Shown here in pieces: positions 19,608 to 28,641 of a DNA stretch of 64,000 nt. A program made the translations under genes and the position numbers. This stretch comes from Thalassotalea profundi. Its GTDB lineage: Bacteria > Pseudomonadota > Gammaproteobacteria > Enterobacterales > Alteromonadaceae. Location: NCBI RefSeq assembly GCF_014653195.1, contig NZ_BNAH01000002.1, positions 248,377 through 312,376 of the forward strand. The letters are read 5' to 3'. The first letter of the stretch is position 1. Each line of letters opens with the position of its first letter. The notes below the pieces were generated by a model. It saw only the letters and a program-made list of their open reading frames with translations, searched no databases and was not told the origin of the DNA.

Positions 19608-19978
19608 TTTTTTGTGATGCGTACACCGTAGTCAGTTTCTAGTACATTAACAACCGCTTCGAAGAATTGAGCTTTAAGCTGACTATCCGCTAATTCTTTT
19701 TCTAATGCTTTAATACGCTGCTCAGGTGTTTGAGGTAATTGTGACTTAGCCATAGCAAAACCTTGGGTTAAGAAAATAGGGGTTCCTTTAGACCAATCTA
19801 GTCGACCATGCTTGCGAAGCCAAGTTAATACGGTAGAACAACCTTGTATTCCATATTTATCTTGCGCTTGCTTATAGGTTAACTCACCTCGTTCTACTTG
19901 CTCTACAACACCTAATTTAAAAGCGATTGAATAATCTTTTTGAGTACGTTTAGTGGTTGATTTCATGACTCTCTCCAA
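19574..19978 (-). CDS. IS3-family transposase OrfA (HTH protein)
   Basis: 134-residue protein with an N-terminal helix-turn-helix (FKLGVVEQVERGELTYKQAQ, then KYGIQGCSTVLTWLRKHG) that binds the element ends. A leucine-zipper-like helix (PEQRIKALEKELADSQLKAQF) for multimerisation follows. The 3' end contains the frameshift heptamer that fuses it to OrfB. Confidence 0.92.
   Translation of the reverse strand: MERVMKSTTKRTQKDYSIAFKLGVVEQVERGELTYKQAQDKYGIQGCSTVLTWLRKHGRLDWSKGTPIFLTQGFAMAKSQLPQTPEQRIKALEKELADSQLKAQFFEAVVNVLETDYGVRITKKQKEQLSNKKP
19607..19613 (-). promoter_or_regulatory. Programmed -1 frameshift site A_AAA_AAG
   Basis: On the minus strand the orfA codons read aca aaa aag, giving the heptamer A AAA AAG in the zero frame, the classical IS3 slippery sequence. 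A -1 slip continues as gca aaa aga gca and stays open without a stop through the whole of orfB, checked codon by codon as far as ATG 19454. Confidence 0.88.
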
Positions 19979-20031
19979 TTTGTTGTTGGAAAAGTGTCAA
20001 CCTTATTTAGGACGGGTCAAAATATATAATT

Positions 20032-20060
20032 AAAAAGGCCAATCAATGATTGGCCTTTTT
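20032..20060. terminator. Terminator, probably original to ppiC, displaced by the IS
   Basis: A perfect 14 bp inverted repeat (20032-20045 with 20047-20060, core GGCCAATCA) starts with an A-run and ends with a T-run. Removing the IS would put it about 25 bases after the ppiC stop, the normal distance for its terminator. Confidence 0.9.
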
Positions 20061-20219
20061 ATGTTCAGGACGAACGGTATGTCGCGGTGCCATGGATGGC
20101 AAAAAGCGACAATGTTCAGGACGAACGGTCAAATTTATAGTTCCTGACAAAATCTAAGTACCTGCATCCTTGCAGGCAATGTCGCGGTGCCATGGATGAC
20201 AAAAAGCGACAATGTTCAA
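20061..20219. repeat. Cluster of palindromic dispersed-type repeats
   Basis: Two units alternate. Unit A, ATGTTCAGGACGAACGGT, is at 20061-20078 and 20112-20129, with a partial copy at 20212-20218. Unit B is a 32-base hairpin-forming sequence at 20080-20111 and 20180-20211; the copies differ at one base. Unit B has outer arms TGTCGC/GCGACA and inner arms GCCAT/ATGGC. A third hairpin, CCTGCA/TGCAGG, is at 20161-20176. The cluster lies between the convergent ppiC/IS and pit genes and contains no coding frame. It looks like a REP/BIME-type intergenic mosaic element. Confidence 0.8.
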
Positions 20220-20232
20220 TATGATTTAAAAA

Positions 20233-21498
20233 CTAAATGAAGATCGCTTTCATCATCCAGAAAAATAAAATTGATAAGCCAGCACCAACTGGGAGTGTAA
20301 TAACCCATGATATTACAATATTACGCACTACACCTAAATCAATAGCAGCAATCCCTCGAGCCATACCTACACCTAAAACAGCGCCTACTAAAGTTTGCGT
20401 TGTAGAAATAGGTAAACCTGTACCCGAAGCAATAACAACGGTACACGCCGCAGCTAGTTCAGCCGCAAAGCCTCTACTCGGTGTTAAGTGAGTAATACCA
20501 TTACCAATAGTGGCAATTACACGATGTCCGAATAACGCTAATCCTGCAACAATACCGAACCCACCTAAAGGAAGAATCCACCACGCTAACGCAGCTTGCT
20601 TAACAATTTCACCACCATTACTGACAATACTAGCTACAGCAGCAAGAGGTCCAATAGCGTTAGCTACGTCATTAGAGCCGTGGGCAAACGCCATACAACA
20701 AGCCGTAATAACCATTAAAATTGCAAATACTTTTTCCACATTAGCATAGTGTGTTGATTTTTTAACTTTTTCATCAAACTTAATGCGATTAATAAAAATT
20801 TTACCAATAATAGCCACTATAACTGCAACCACTATCGCATAAACAAAGCCATCAGCAGATGGAATATTTAAACCAATATGTTTTAAACCCTTTTTAATTG
20901 TTACTAGCGATAATACAAAGCCCGCTAAAAACATATACAAAGGCACATAACGTCGAGCATTATCTAAAGGTTTATCTGTATCAAAAATAAGTTTCTGAGC
21001 ACTATTAAAAATGAGAAATGAGATCACACCAGAAATAAGCGGGGTAATTATCCAGCTACCGACAATACCACCAACTTTTCCCCACTCAACCGCATCAGCA
21101 CTCACACCAATAGCAGCAAATCCAATAATAGCGCCTATAATAGAATGCGTTGTAGATACAGGCCAGCCTAGCATTGAAGCTACAAGCAACCATGTGGCTG
21201 CAGCAAACAAGGCAGAAATCATACCAAATACAAGAAGTTCAGGCGTATCAACAAAAAAAGACGCATCTATAATGCCTTTACGGATGGTAGATGTAACCTC
21301 ACCACCAGCTAAATATGCACCCGCAAATTCAAACACCATTGCGATAATAATAGCTTGTTTAATGGTTAAGGCTTTTGAGCCTACAGACGTTCCCATTGCA
21401 TTAGCAACATCATTTGCACCAATACCCCAAGCCATAAAAAAGCCGACAACTGCGGCTAGCATGACTAAGATTGAGCCATGTGATAATAATATTTCCAT
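20233..21498 (-). CDS. pit: PiT-family inorganic phosphate transporter
   Basis: Low-affinity, proton-coupled symporter for (metal-)phosphate in the inner membrane. The 421-residue protein has about ten membrane helices and the duplicated PiT signature: GANDVANAMGTSVGS near residue 27 and GSNDVANAIGPLAAV in the second half. A central hydrophilic loop (around FDEKVKKSTHYANVEK) separates the halves. It follows the DUF47 gene by 9 bases and is co-transcribed with it. No PhoB box is seen upstream of this pair, which fits constitutive low-affinity uptake. Confidence 0.95.
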   Translation of the reverse strand: MEILLSHGSILVMLAAVVGFFMAWGIGANDVANAMGTSVGSKALTIKQAIIIAMVFEFAGAYLAGGEVTSTIRKGIIDASFFVDTPELLVFGMISALFAAATWLLVASMLGWPVSTTHSIIGAIIGFAAIGVSADAVEWGKVGGIVGSWIITPLISGVISFLIFNSAQKLIFDTDKPLDNARRYVPLYMFLAGFVLSLVTIKKGLKHIGLNIPSADGFVYAIVVAVIVAIIGKIFINRIKFDEKVKKSTHYANVEKVFAILMVITACCMAFAHGSNDVANAIGPLAAVASIVSNGGEIVKQAALAWWILPLGGFGIVAGLALFGHRVIATIGNGITHLTPSRGFAAELAAACTVVIASGTGLPISTTQTLVGAVLGVGMARGIAAIDLGVVRNIVISWVITLPVGAGLSILFFWMMKAIFI

Positions 21499-21507
21499 GA
21501 GCGACCC

Positions 21508-22188
21508 TTATTTTCTAGCCAGTAAAATTTCTAATCGAGCACCGACTCTTTCGGCTAAATCAGCTAGGTCTCCTACCCAATCAATTATTTGATACAAAAA
21601 CATAACATCAACCGGATTCATATTAGCTTCAATTGCAAGTAAATCCTTACGAATATCAACTTGTAAGATATCGGTTTCGTTTTCAATTTCATCTAGTTGA
21701 TGAATAATTTTATCAACTAATTCTACTTCTCTTCCACGAAACCCTGTTTGTAATAAATCATCCAATTCATTTATTGCTTCTGCCGCTTTGGCAATCGCAT
21801 CGATATTTCGCTTCACATACTTAGCAAACGCTTCTTGTAGTGCCTCAGGTATTTCAAGGTTACGCCCTACAATGCGCCCTGCAATATCTTTCGCTTTATT
21901 GGCAATCTTGTCTTGTTGTGATAACAATTCAAGAATATCGGTACGATCAACAGGCATAAATAGACCACCAGGCAATTCCATGCGTAGCTGTCTTTTTAAA
22001 TCATCTGCATCACGTTCAAGTTTTGAAATATGAGTTCTAATTTTTGCAGCTTCTGTCCAATTTTTTGCATAAACAGCGTCAAAAAATGGTACTAACTGCT
22101 TAGAACATTTGCTTACCATTCGAATATGTTTTTCTAATGGTTTGATAGGTGATTTCGCAAAAACACCTAATATTGAATTACTGGCCAT
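21508..22188 (-). CDS. DUF47/TIGR00153 family PhoU-like regulator of Pit
   Basis: 226-residue all-helical cytosolic protein related to PhoU, of the family usually encoded next to pit genes and thought to modulate phosphate uptake. Recognisable segments are SPIKPLEKHIRMVSKCSKQL, ISKLERDADDLKRQLRMEL and LLSQQDKIANKAKDIAGRIV, with the conserved Asp/Glu residues that bind metal in PhoU-like proteins. It is the first gene of the two-gene unit with pit. The direction of its effect on Pit is not known from sequence. Confidence 0.9.
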   Translation of the reverse strand: MASNSILGVFAKSPIKPLEKHIRMVSKCSKQLVPFFDAVYAKNWTEAAKIRTHISKLERDADDLKRQLRMELPGGLFMPVDRTDILELLSQQDKIANKAKDIAGRIVGRNLEIPEALQEAFAKYVKRNIDAIAKAAEAINELDDLLQTGFRGREVELVDKIIHQLDEIENETDILQVDIRKDLLAIEANMNPVDVMFLYQIIDWVGDLADLAERVGARLEILLARK

Positions 22189-22270
22189 ATTGTTATTTCC
22201 AGGAGTAGTTAACTCTTTATTGTCTTCGCGGCGGATATTAACTTATTTAACCGCATTAGAAAATGACTTT

Positions 22271-22308
22271 ATGCACTATCATTAAGCATCAACCTAATCA
22301 TAGTGCAT
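22271..22308 (-). terminator. Hairpin after phoU
   Basis: A 9 bp perfect stem (ATGCACTAT at 22271-22279 with ATAGTGCAT at 22300-22308), extended by four further pairs after one mismatch, separates the pst-phoU unit from DUF47-pit. There is no T-run after it on the minus strand, so termination is uncertain. Confidence 0.5.
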
Positions 22309-22335
22309 ATGAGGATAATTTGACGAATTAATTGA

Positions 22336-23037
22336 TTAGACTTTCTTGATATCATCGGCCGTGGTATGACGTACCACCTTACCTTTAACAAAATAAATAA
22401 TATATTCACATATATTTTGGCATCGATCACCAATACGCTCTAAAGCTCTAGCTGACCAAATAACGCTCATAACTTGTGGAATGGTGCGAGGCTCTTCCAT
22501 CATATAGGTCATTAATTGACGCATAAGCGCTTCATATTCTCTATCAATTTTAGTATCACTTTGATGAGTCGCTATTGCAGCTTCAACATCCATACGTGTA
22601 AAAGCATCGAGCGTTGCCTGTAAAAACTCAAGTACTCTTCGACCTAAGTTATCTAAATTGATTAATAAGTCTTTTTGTTGTCCAGAAAGGCTTTCTAAAG
22701 CAACTTGTGCAATTTTTTTTACTTCATCACCAATTCGCTCAAGGTCTGCAATCGTTTTCACGATCGCCATAATTAACCTTAAATCGCCTGCTGTTGGCTG
22801 ACGTTTTGCAATTATTCGCGTACATTCATCATCAATACTTACTTCGAGGCTATTGATTTGATAATCATTTTTATGCACTTTACGCGCTAGTTCCTCATCT
22901 GCATCATGTACGGCTAATAAAGCATCTGACAGCTGTTTTTCAACTAATCCACCCATCTGCATTACATGATTGATAACACGTTCTAAATCTTCATTAAACT
23001 GGCCGGATATATGACGACCAAGATTTAAATTATCCAT
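22336..23037 (-). CDS. phoU: Phosphate signalling protein PhoU
   Basis: Helical-bundle protein that couples the PstSCAB transporter to PhoR and keeps the Pho regulon off in high phosphate. The two repeated three-helix units carry the E-x3-D-x3-D-type metal sites (SIDDECTRIIAKRQPTAGDL, ADLERIGDEVKKIAQ; WSARALERIGDRCQNICEYI). Its 233 residues are near the E. coli length. It is the last gene of pstC-pstA-pstB-phoU, 40 bases after pstB. PstS is absent from this operon and is encoded about 34 kb away next to phoR-phoB. Confidence 0.96.
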   Translation of the reverse strand: MDNLNLGRHISGQFNEDLERVINHVMQMGGLVEKQLSDALLAVHDADEELARKVHKNDYQINSLEVSIDDECTRIIAKRQPTAGDLRLIMAIVKTIADLERIGDEVKKIAQVALESLSGQQKDLLINLDNLGRRVLEFLQATLDAFTRMDVEAAIATHQSDTKIDREYEALMRQLMTYMMEEPRTIPQVMSVIWSARALERIGDRCQNICEYIIYFVKGKVVRHTTADDIKKV

Positions 23038-23077
23038 TAAATTCTCCTATTTATTCCAATTGGTTTTATCGTCGTGA

Positions 23078-23902
23078 TTAACCATAACGGCCAGTAATAT
23101 AATCTTCAGTTTTCTTTTGGTTTGGTGTCGTAAATAAGGTGTTTGTATCGTTATATTCGATCAAATCTCCCATATACATAAATGCGGTTTGATCTGAAAC
23201 CCGTGCCGCTTGCTGCATATTATGAGTCACGATCACCACTGTAAATTGTTTTTTAAGATCGTTGATCAACTCTTCAATTGTGAGAGTTGATATAGGATCC
23301 AATGCAGATGTAGGCTCATCCAGTAGTAATACCTCGGGTTGAATCGCAATGGCACGTGCTATAACTAAACGCTGCTGCTGCCCACCCGATAAGCCCAATG
23401 CGCTTTCATGTAAACGGTCTTTTACTTCATTCCACAAAGCAGCACTTCGTAAAGATGTTTCAACTGCTTCATCTAACACTCTACGATTATTTTCACCTGT
23501 AATTCTCAAACCATAGACTACATTTTCATAAATACTTTTAGGAAAAGGATTTGGGCGTTGAAATACCATACCAACTTTACGGCGCAGCGCCGCAACATCA
23601 ACATGCTTTTCATAAATATTTTCACCATGGAGATTAATTTCCCCTTTTATACGGCAAATGTCGACCAAGTCGTTCATGCGGTTTATACAACGTAATAATG
23701 TTGATTTACCACAACCACTAGGTCCAATAAATGCAGTTACTTGACCTTTAGGGATCGACATTGAAATGTTTTGCAATGCTTGCTTTTCGCCATAATATAA
23801 ATCTAAATTTTTAATTTCTAATGCCACCTGATCAGGTGATAAGTTATTCAGATCTAATTTCGTCTGTGATTGTAAAATCGCTTTCGGGCTAACAGAAATC
23901 AT
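23078..23902 (-). CDS. pstB: Phosphate ABC transporter ATP-binding protein PstB
   Basis: ATPase of the high-affinity phosphate importer on the cytosolic face of the inner membrane. Walker [10 protein letters not shown]-loop [15 protein letters not shown], signature LSGGQQQR, Walker [13 protein letters not shown] and the switch His in IVTHNM are all present. The 274 residues include a short N-terminal extension. It lies 69 bases after pstA in the same operon. The [11 protein letters not shown]-loop is specific to PstB among ABC ATPases. Confidence 0.97.
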   Translation of the reverse strand: MISVSPKAILQSQTKLDLNNLSPDQVALEIKNLDLYYGEKQALQNISMSIPKGQVTAFIGPSGCGKSTLLRCINRMNDLVDICRIKGEINLHGENIYEKHVDVAALRRKVGMVFQRPNPFPKSIYENVVYGLRITGENNRRVLDEAVETSLRSAALWNEVKDRLHESALGLSGGQQQRLVIARAIAIQPEVLLLDEPTSALDPISTLTIEELINDLKKQFTVVIVTHNMQQAARVSDQTAFMYMGDLIEYNDTNTLFTTPNQKKTEDYITGRYG

Positions 23903-23971
23903 ATTGTTCTCTTTTTACATTTAATTTTGTTCGTTTGATTAAAACACTCGGTATATTATTTATTACCTAAA

Positions 23972-25609
23972 TTAATGTTCTAACATTCGGTATTTTTCTC
24001 TTAAACGGTTTCGTATCGACACTGCAGTCATATTTAATGCAACAATAATTGTCACTAGTAGTAATGCGGTTGCATACACTAACGGTCTTGCCGCCTCAAC
24101 ATTGGGGCTTTGAAACCCTACATCGTAAATATGGAAACCTAAATGCATAAACTTACGGTCTAAATGCAGAAATGGAAAGTTGCCATCAAGCGGTAAATTA
24201 GGCGCCATTTTAACAACACCGACCAACATAAGTGGCGCAACTTCACCTGCTGCACGAGCAATAGCTAAAATAATTCCAGTCATAATAGCAGGACTAGCAA
24301 TAGGCAAAATAATGCGCCATAAGGTTTCAGCTTTAGTAGCGCCTAAAGCTAAACTACCATGCCTCATTGCAGAAGGTATACGCGCTAATCCCTCTTCTGT
24401 TGAAACAATAACCACAGGTAACGTTAAAATAGCTAATGTAATCGCTGACCACATAACCCCTGGTGTTCCAAATGTAGGGCTTGGTAATGTTTCGGGGTAA
24501 AACAATTGGTCTAAATTGCCACCAACCATATAAACAAAGAAACCTAAACCAAATACCCCATAGACGATTGATGGAACACCCGCTAAATTTATCACGGCTA
24601 TGCGTAATAATTTCGTTAATGCATTATTACCCGCGTATTCATGCAAATAAATGGCAGCAACCACACCTAAAGGTGAAACAATAACCGTCATCAGTAACAC
24701 CATTAATACTGTACCGAAAATAGCAGGAAACACCCCTCCTTCGGTATTAGCTTCACGTGGATCATCTGTAATAAAGTTACCGATTTGTACAAAAAACAAC
24801 TTTAACTTTTCCAGCACGTTCATTTGGTTATTAAAGTTAATTTGTAGAATATCTTCAAAACCAATCGTTACTAGTGTGCCGTCCATCGCTTTAACAACGA
24901 GCTGATCTCTTGACACTGTATCTCTTAATGACATTAATTTAGCTTCAAGTACTTTATATTCATCTTTTAAGATTTGAACTTGAGTATTAATTTCATTAGC
25001 TATTTCGTCAGTTAAATTATTACCTAGCTGATGCTTACGCTCAGTTAACCTTAAGCGTTCTAATTTATAATTAATTGCACCAATATCAACTTTTTGAAGT
25101 GCTTCTATTTCTTCTTGAAATGCTTCAACTCTTTCAAGTAATTCAGGCATTTTATCTAGCGATACCGAGTTACCATCTAATACTAACGATTCAATAACAC
25201 CGTAAAAATTACCATTAGTTCGACGCTCAATTACCGCGATATTTTCAGGTGTAGATGTTTTTCTAATTTGCGGTACTAAAATCCAACGAAAATCTAAACT
25301 CACCAATTCACGGTTTCCGGTTTTTACAAGATAGCGTTCTATTGTTTCTTGACCAGGTTCAAGCTGAATATCAAGATGTACTAATTGTTTTGCTGGAATT
25401 TCTTCACGGTCATAAACTTCTCCAATAACGGTTGAAGTACGACCTTGTTCATCAAGCATTTCAAATTGATAAAGGTCTGCTGGCCAAAAGTATGATAACC
25501 CTCTTGACGCAATTAACCATAGTAAGCCTAATACTGAAATTAAACTTATACTTACGCCGGCCGCTGATAACCAAATCCATGGGGAACCCGATTTAAACCA
25601 CTTATTCAT
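23972..25609 (-). CDS. pstA: Phosphate ABC transporter permease PstA, extended form
   Basis: Inner-membrane permease of the phosphate importer. The C-terminal ~280 residues hold the permease core (GTVLMVLLMTVIVSPLGVVA, HEYAGNN, SLALGATKAETLWRIILPIASPAI coupling loop). At 545 residues it is nearly twice the E. coli length (296). The extra N-terminal ~250 residues follow one membrane helix and contain a coiled-coil stretch (around YKLERLRLTERKHQL), probably periplasmic. This long form occurs with a similarly long PstC in Vibrio- and Alteromonas-type bacteria. It starts 15 bases after pstC. Confidence 0.95.
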   Translation of the reverse strand: MNKWFKSGSPWIWLSAAGVSISLISVLGLLWLIASRGLSYFWPADLYQFEMLDEQGRTSTVIGEVYDREEIPAKQLVHLDIQLEPGQETIERYLVKTGNRELVSLDFRWILVPQIRKTSTPENIAVIERRTNGNFYGVIESLVLDGNSVSLDKMPELLERVEAFQEEIEALQKVDIGAINYKLERLRLTERKHQLGNNLTDEIANEINTQVQILKDEYKVLEAKLMSLRDTVSRDQLVVKAMDGTLVTIGFEDILQINFNNQMNVLEKLKLFFVQIGNFITDDPREANTEGGVFPAIFGTVLMVLLMTVIVSPLGVVAAIYLHEYAGNNALTKLLRIAVINLAGVPSIVYGVFGLGFFVYMVGGNLDQLFYPETLPSPTFGTPGVMWSAITLAILTLPVVIVSTEEGLARIPSAMRHGSLALGATKAETLWRIILPIASPAIMTGIILAIARAAGEVAPLMLVGVVKMAPNLPLDGNFPFLHLDRKFMHLGFHIYDVGFQSPNVEAARPLVYATALLLVTIIVALNMTAVSIRNRLREKYRMLEH

Positions 25610-25624
25610 TCTTAGTTCCTCAAC

Positions 25625-27868
25625 TTATAACGAGCTGTATTTTTCACGTAAGCGCTGACGTATAAATTCAGCCGCCGTGTTGAAAATAAAAGTAAATACA
25701 AATAAAACAAAAGCCGCTAAAAATAGAATTCGATAATGAGTACTACCCACTTCAGATTCTGGCATTTCAACCGCTATATTTGCCGCTAACGTGCGCATTC
25801 CTTCAAAGAAGTTCCAATCGAGTATTGGTGTATTACCTGTAGCCATAAGTACTATCATGGTTTCCCCAACTGCGCGACCTAGCCCCATCATTACTGCAGA
25901 AAAAATACCTGGGCTAGCGGTCAGTAATACAACTTTTACTAATGTTTGCCATTGGGTTGCGCCTAAGGCTAATGAACCACTCGTTAAATGCTTAGGTACA
26001 CTAAAAATAGCATCTTCAGCCATAGAGAATATCGTAGGAATAACGGCAAACCCCATAGCAATCCCCACCACTAACGCATTACGTTGATCAAAGTCGATAT
26101 TTAAATCATTGGTGATAAATTGCCTAACATCTCCGCCAAAGAAATAATGTTCAAGCACAGGAGATAAGCTAAAGGCTGAATAGGCTGCTAATAATAAAGC
26201 AGGGATTAGCAATAATGGCGCTAATGTTTCGGGAAGCTTAATTTTAATTTCTTTTGGTAACTTAAACCATAGATAAGCAGTTAAGAATACTGACAAGGGT
26301 AAAAACAATAAAAGTAAGGCAACAGCAGGTAAATACTTTTCAATGATTGGAGCTAACCAAAGACCGGCTAAGAAACCTAAAATAACTGTAGGTAAAGCTT
26401 CCATCAATTCAATTGTTGGCTTAACCTTTCTACGCATACTAGGGGTCATAAAGTAAGCCGTATAAATTGCCGCAGTTAATGCAATAGGTACAGCAAATAA
26501 CATAGCGTAAGAAGCTGCTTTTATGGTACCGAACGAAATAGGTACTAATGAAAATTTTGCTTCAAAATCATCTGAGCCTGATGTAGATTGCCAAATATAC
26601 TCGGGTTCAGGGTAACCTTCATACCACACTTCTTTCCATAAAGCGCTCCAAGTCACTTCAGGGTGTTCATTCTCAACAGTAAATATTGAGAAGCTTTTCC
26701 CACTTAATGAAATTAACGCATCCGCACGCGGAGATATTGATAAGTGCACAGGCTCTATTGAATTTAACTGTCCACGCCACAATTCAGCTTCACTAGTTGT
26801 ATAAAATAAGCCAAGCTCGCCTGTAGCAGTCATGGTATAAAAGCTTTTACGAAATTGCTCAGTATATATCGCGGTTATCTTCTGATTATCGGCCGCTTGA
26901 AAAGTTCTGACTTGTTTAAATTCACGCCCCTCTTCACCTGCAACTTCAAACCATTGGCTTACCTTTCCGCTACTATCACCAAGTAATATTGAGCTACTAC
27001 CAGAAAGTAACGCCATTGACGTTATATGTAATGACTTAGTTCTATTTTGAGATAATTGCGGAATAATAGTCGCTTTTAATTCAACATCATAATCATCTGA
27101 CAGGTCATAAACAAAAACTTGATCACCAGAACGCGCAAACACCATAGCTAAATCAGGGGTCACTAAAATGTCATCAAAATGTGAAGATTGCGTATCAATT
27201 TCTTGGTATACCGCTTCATGGGCGGCATCGTAACTAAAATCATCTTCAGCAATTAAAGTTGTTTTTATCAAACGATTATCTTTCGTAAATGCAACAAAGA
27301 CAGCTCGCTCATCATTCATAGCAAACGATACTAAGGACAATGCCTGCCCTTCCTGATCAATTGTAATTGGATCTTCACCGAGTGGATAAGTAATATTCGG
27401 TACTATGGTACGGATATCTTTAGCAAACTGAGACATGAATTTAGGTGAAACTAATTGAACTTGACCATTTTCACCCACTAATAGCTTTTCTTCGATACTA
27501 ATATCAATAATTTGATCAAGTGTTATATCTTCAGCTAATAAGCTTTGTGAATAAACTTGCTCGCCTACTTGATGTTGATTAGTTTCAACTAATTGATAGT
27601 AGTCTATTTGACCATCATCAGTGATTACGTAACTAAGTTCTTTAAGCTCATCAATACCAATTGATGCAACATTTTCGCTAGTTGTAATCTCAAACGCTTG
27701 TTTTTTATCTATTTCCGCAGATACAAAAATAGGCTTAATTACATAAAGTAAATACATAAAAATTAGCACTAGGGTAAATAACACACTTATACCGCCAAGT
27801 GTTATCAGCCATTTTGCTAGTGAATTTTTCAACTGACGAGGTCCAGTTGATTTCAATGCAATTGTCAC
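25625..27868 (-). CDS. pstC: Phosphate ABC transporter permease PstC, extended form
   Basis: Partner permease of PstA, 747 residues against about 320 in E. coli. A first membrane helix (about 20-45) is followed by roughly 400 residues that look like a periplasmic beta-propeller-like domain. The permease core from about residue 460 contains EAKFSLVPISFGTIKAASYA, LEALPTVILGFLAGLWLAP-type sequence, and the SLALGATQWQTLVKVVLLTA coupling loop. The start codon is GTG, with GGAT upstream. It is the first gene of the pst operon, and a strong PhoB-box-like site lies at 27923-27940. Confidence 0.95.
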   Translation of the reverse strand: MTIALKSTGPRQLKNSLAKWLITLGGISVLFTLVLIFMYLLYVIKPIFVSAEIDKKQAFEITTSENVASIGIDELKELSYVITDDGQIDYYQLVETNQHQVGEQVYSQSLLAEDITLDQIIDISIEEKLLVGENGQVQLVSPKFMSQFAKDIRTIVPNITYPLGEDPITIDQEGQALSLVSFAMNDERAVFVAFTKDNRLIKTTLIAEDDFSYDAAHEAVYQEIDTQSSHFDDILVTPDLAMVFARSGDQVFVYDLSDDYDVELKATIIPQLSQNRTKSLHITSMALLSGSSSILLGDSSGKVSQWFEVAGEEGREFKQVRTFQAADNQKITAIYTEQFRKSFYTMTATGELGLFYTTSEAELWRGQLNSIEPVHLSISPRADALISLSGKSFSIFTVENEHPEVTWSALWKEVWYEGYPEPEYIWQSTSGSDDFEAKFSLVPISFGTIKAASYAMLFAVPIALTAAIYTAYFMTPSMRRKVKPTIELMEALPTVILGFLAGLWLAPIIEKYLPAVALLLLFLPLSVFLTAYLWFKLPKEIKIKLPETLAPLLLIPALLLAAYSAFSLSPVLEHYFFGGDVRQFITNDLNIDFDQRNALVVGIAMGFAVIPTIFSMAEDAIFSVPKHLTSGSLALGATQWQTLVKVVLLTASPGIFSAVMMGLGRAVGETMIVLMATGNTPILDWNFFEGMRTLAANIAVEMPESEVGSTHYRILFLAAFVLFVFTFIFNTAAEFIRQRLREKYSSL

Positions 27869-27922
27869 TTAAAAATCCTAAATAGCTATTTTAATTAATT
27901 GCAGTAATTATAAGACAGTTGT

Positions 27923-27940
27923 ATGACACTTTTGTGACAG
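27923..27940 (-). promoter_or_regulatory. PhoB box upstream of pstC
   Basis: On the minus strand this reads CTGTCACAAAAGTGTCAT: two heptamers separated by AAAA, two mismatches from the E. coli-type consensus (CTGTCAT, 4 bases, CTGTCAT). It lies 55 bases upstream of the pstC start. Confidence 0.85.
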
Positions 27941-28088
27941 AGTAAAATACGCCTTAAACTATTTTGAATTGAACTAGGTTTAAGATTAGTAAGCTATTAT
28001 ACTAAGAGGGAAAATGACTTCATTCTTCATTAATTAATAATGAGTAAATATTAAGCCCGCTTTTAAATCCAAAATATTGAAGGACTTT

Positions 28089-28583
28089 ATGAATACAATA
28101 AAAACAAATTTAATCCCATTATTATTTATATTACCCGCACCAATCTTTGCTGCTCAAAATGACATAAATATAAAGGCTATACAAGCATGTAGTTTTATTG
28201 AAAATAATGATAATCGTCTACATTGTTACGACAAAGTGGTGGCTGGTTCATCATCACCCCAACCTACAGCAAACCAAAAACATAAACCAATGGCTGAAAC
28301 TGTAGCAACACAAAAAGTACCTGATGATTTTGGTATTGAGTATAAAGAAGTCGATAAAGATAAAGGTATCGTAGTAAAAGCAAAAATCACTTCAATAACG
28401 AAAACACTTCGCGGAAAGTTCATTATCACACTAGATAATAGCCAAGTATGGAGCCAAACTAACTCAGAAAAAATTTATTTAAAAGAAAATGATACTGTTT
28501 TAATAAAACGTGGATTATTGAGTTCGTATAAATTAAATAAAGAAGGGCAAAGCAGATCTGTTCGAGTAACGCGAACTAAATAA
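28089..28583 (+). CDS. Secreted protein with RLxCYD motif, unknown function
   Basis: 164-residue protein with a signal peptide (cleavage near PIFAAQ). It carries the motif QACSFIENNDNRLHCYDKV, a Cys pair and CYD pattern seen at the N-terminus of many small gammaproteobacterial periplasmic proteins, including VasI-like ones. The C-terminal half looks like a small beta-barrel (NSQVWSQ, NDTVLIKRGLLSSYKL, SRSVRVTR). The frame opens at a TTG (28077), but AGGA at 28081-28084 fits the ATG at 28089. No type VI secretion genes are nearby. Function unknown. Confidence 0.75.
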   Translation: MNTIKTNLIPLLFILPAPIFAAQNDINIKAIQACSFIENNDNRLHCYDKVVAGSSSPQPTANQKHKPMAETVATQKVPDDFGIEYKEVDKDKGIVVKAKITSITKTLRGKFIITLDNSQVWSQTNSEKIYLKENDTVLIKRGLLSSYKLNKEGQSRSVRVTRTK

Positions 28584-28641
28584 ATATACTTTAAGCTATT
28601 TTACTAATAATGCAATGGGAATTAAATGGGGGTAACTTATC

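Larger units (their letters stand above)
18728..20019 (-). mobile_element. IS3-family insertion sequence, intact
   Basis: A 1292-base element bounded by imperfect inverted repeats. The left end TGACCCGTCCTAAC and the complement of the right end TGACCCGTCCTAAA agree over 13 bases, and after a 5-base divergent patch both continue GGTTGACAC. A possible AAA target duplication flanks it (18725-18727 and 20020-20022). Inside are orfA and orfB on the minus strand linked by a slippery heptamer. Both frames, the DDE triad and the ends are intact, so the element could still be active. I could not assign the IS3 subgroup or a name without a database. Confidence 0.93.

Noticed and set aside
20061..20219. 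Possible CRISPR array
   Set aside because: Repeats alternate between two different units, spacing is irregular, one unit is an internal palindrome and no cas gene is near.
28089..28583. Type VI secretion accessory protein (VasI)
   Set aside because: Only the short Cys/RLxCYD motif is shared and no secretion genes are in the window.
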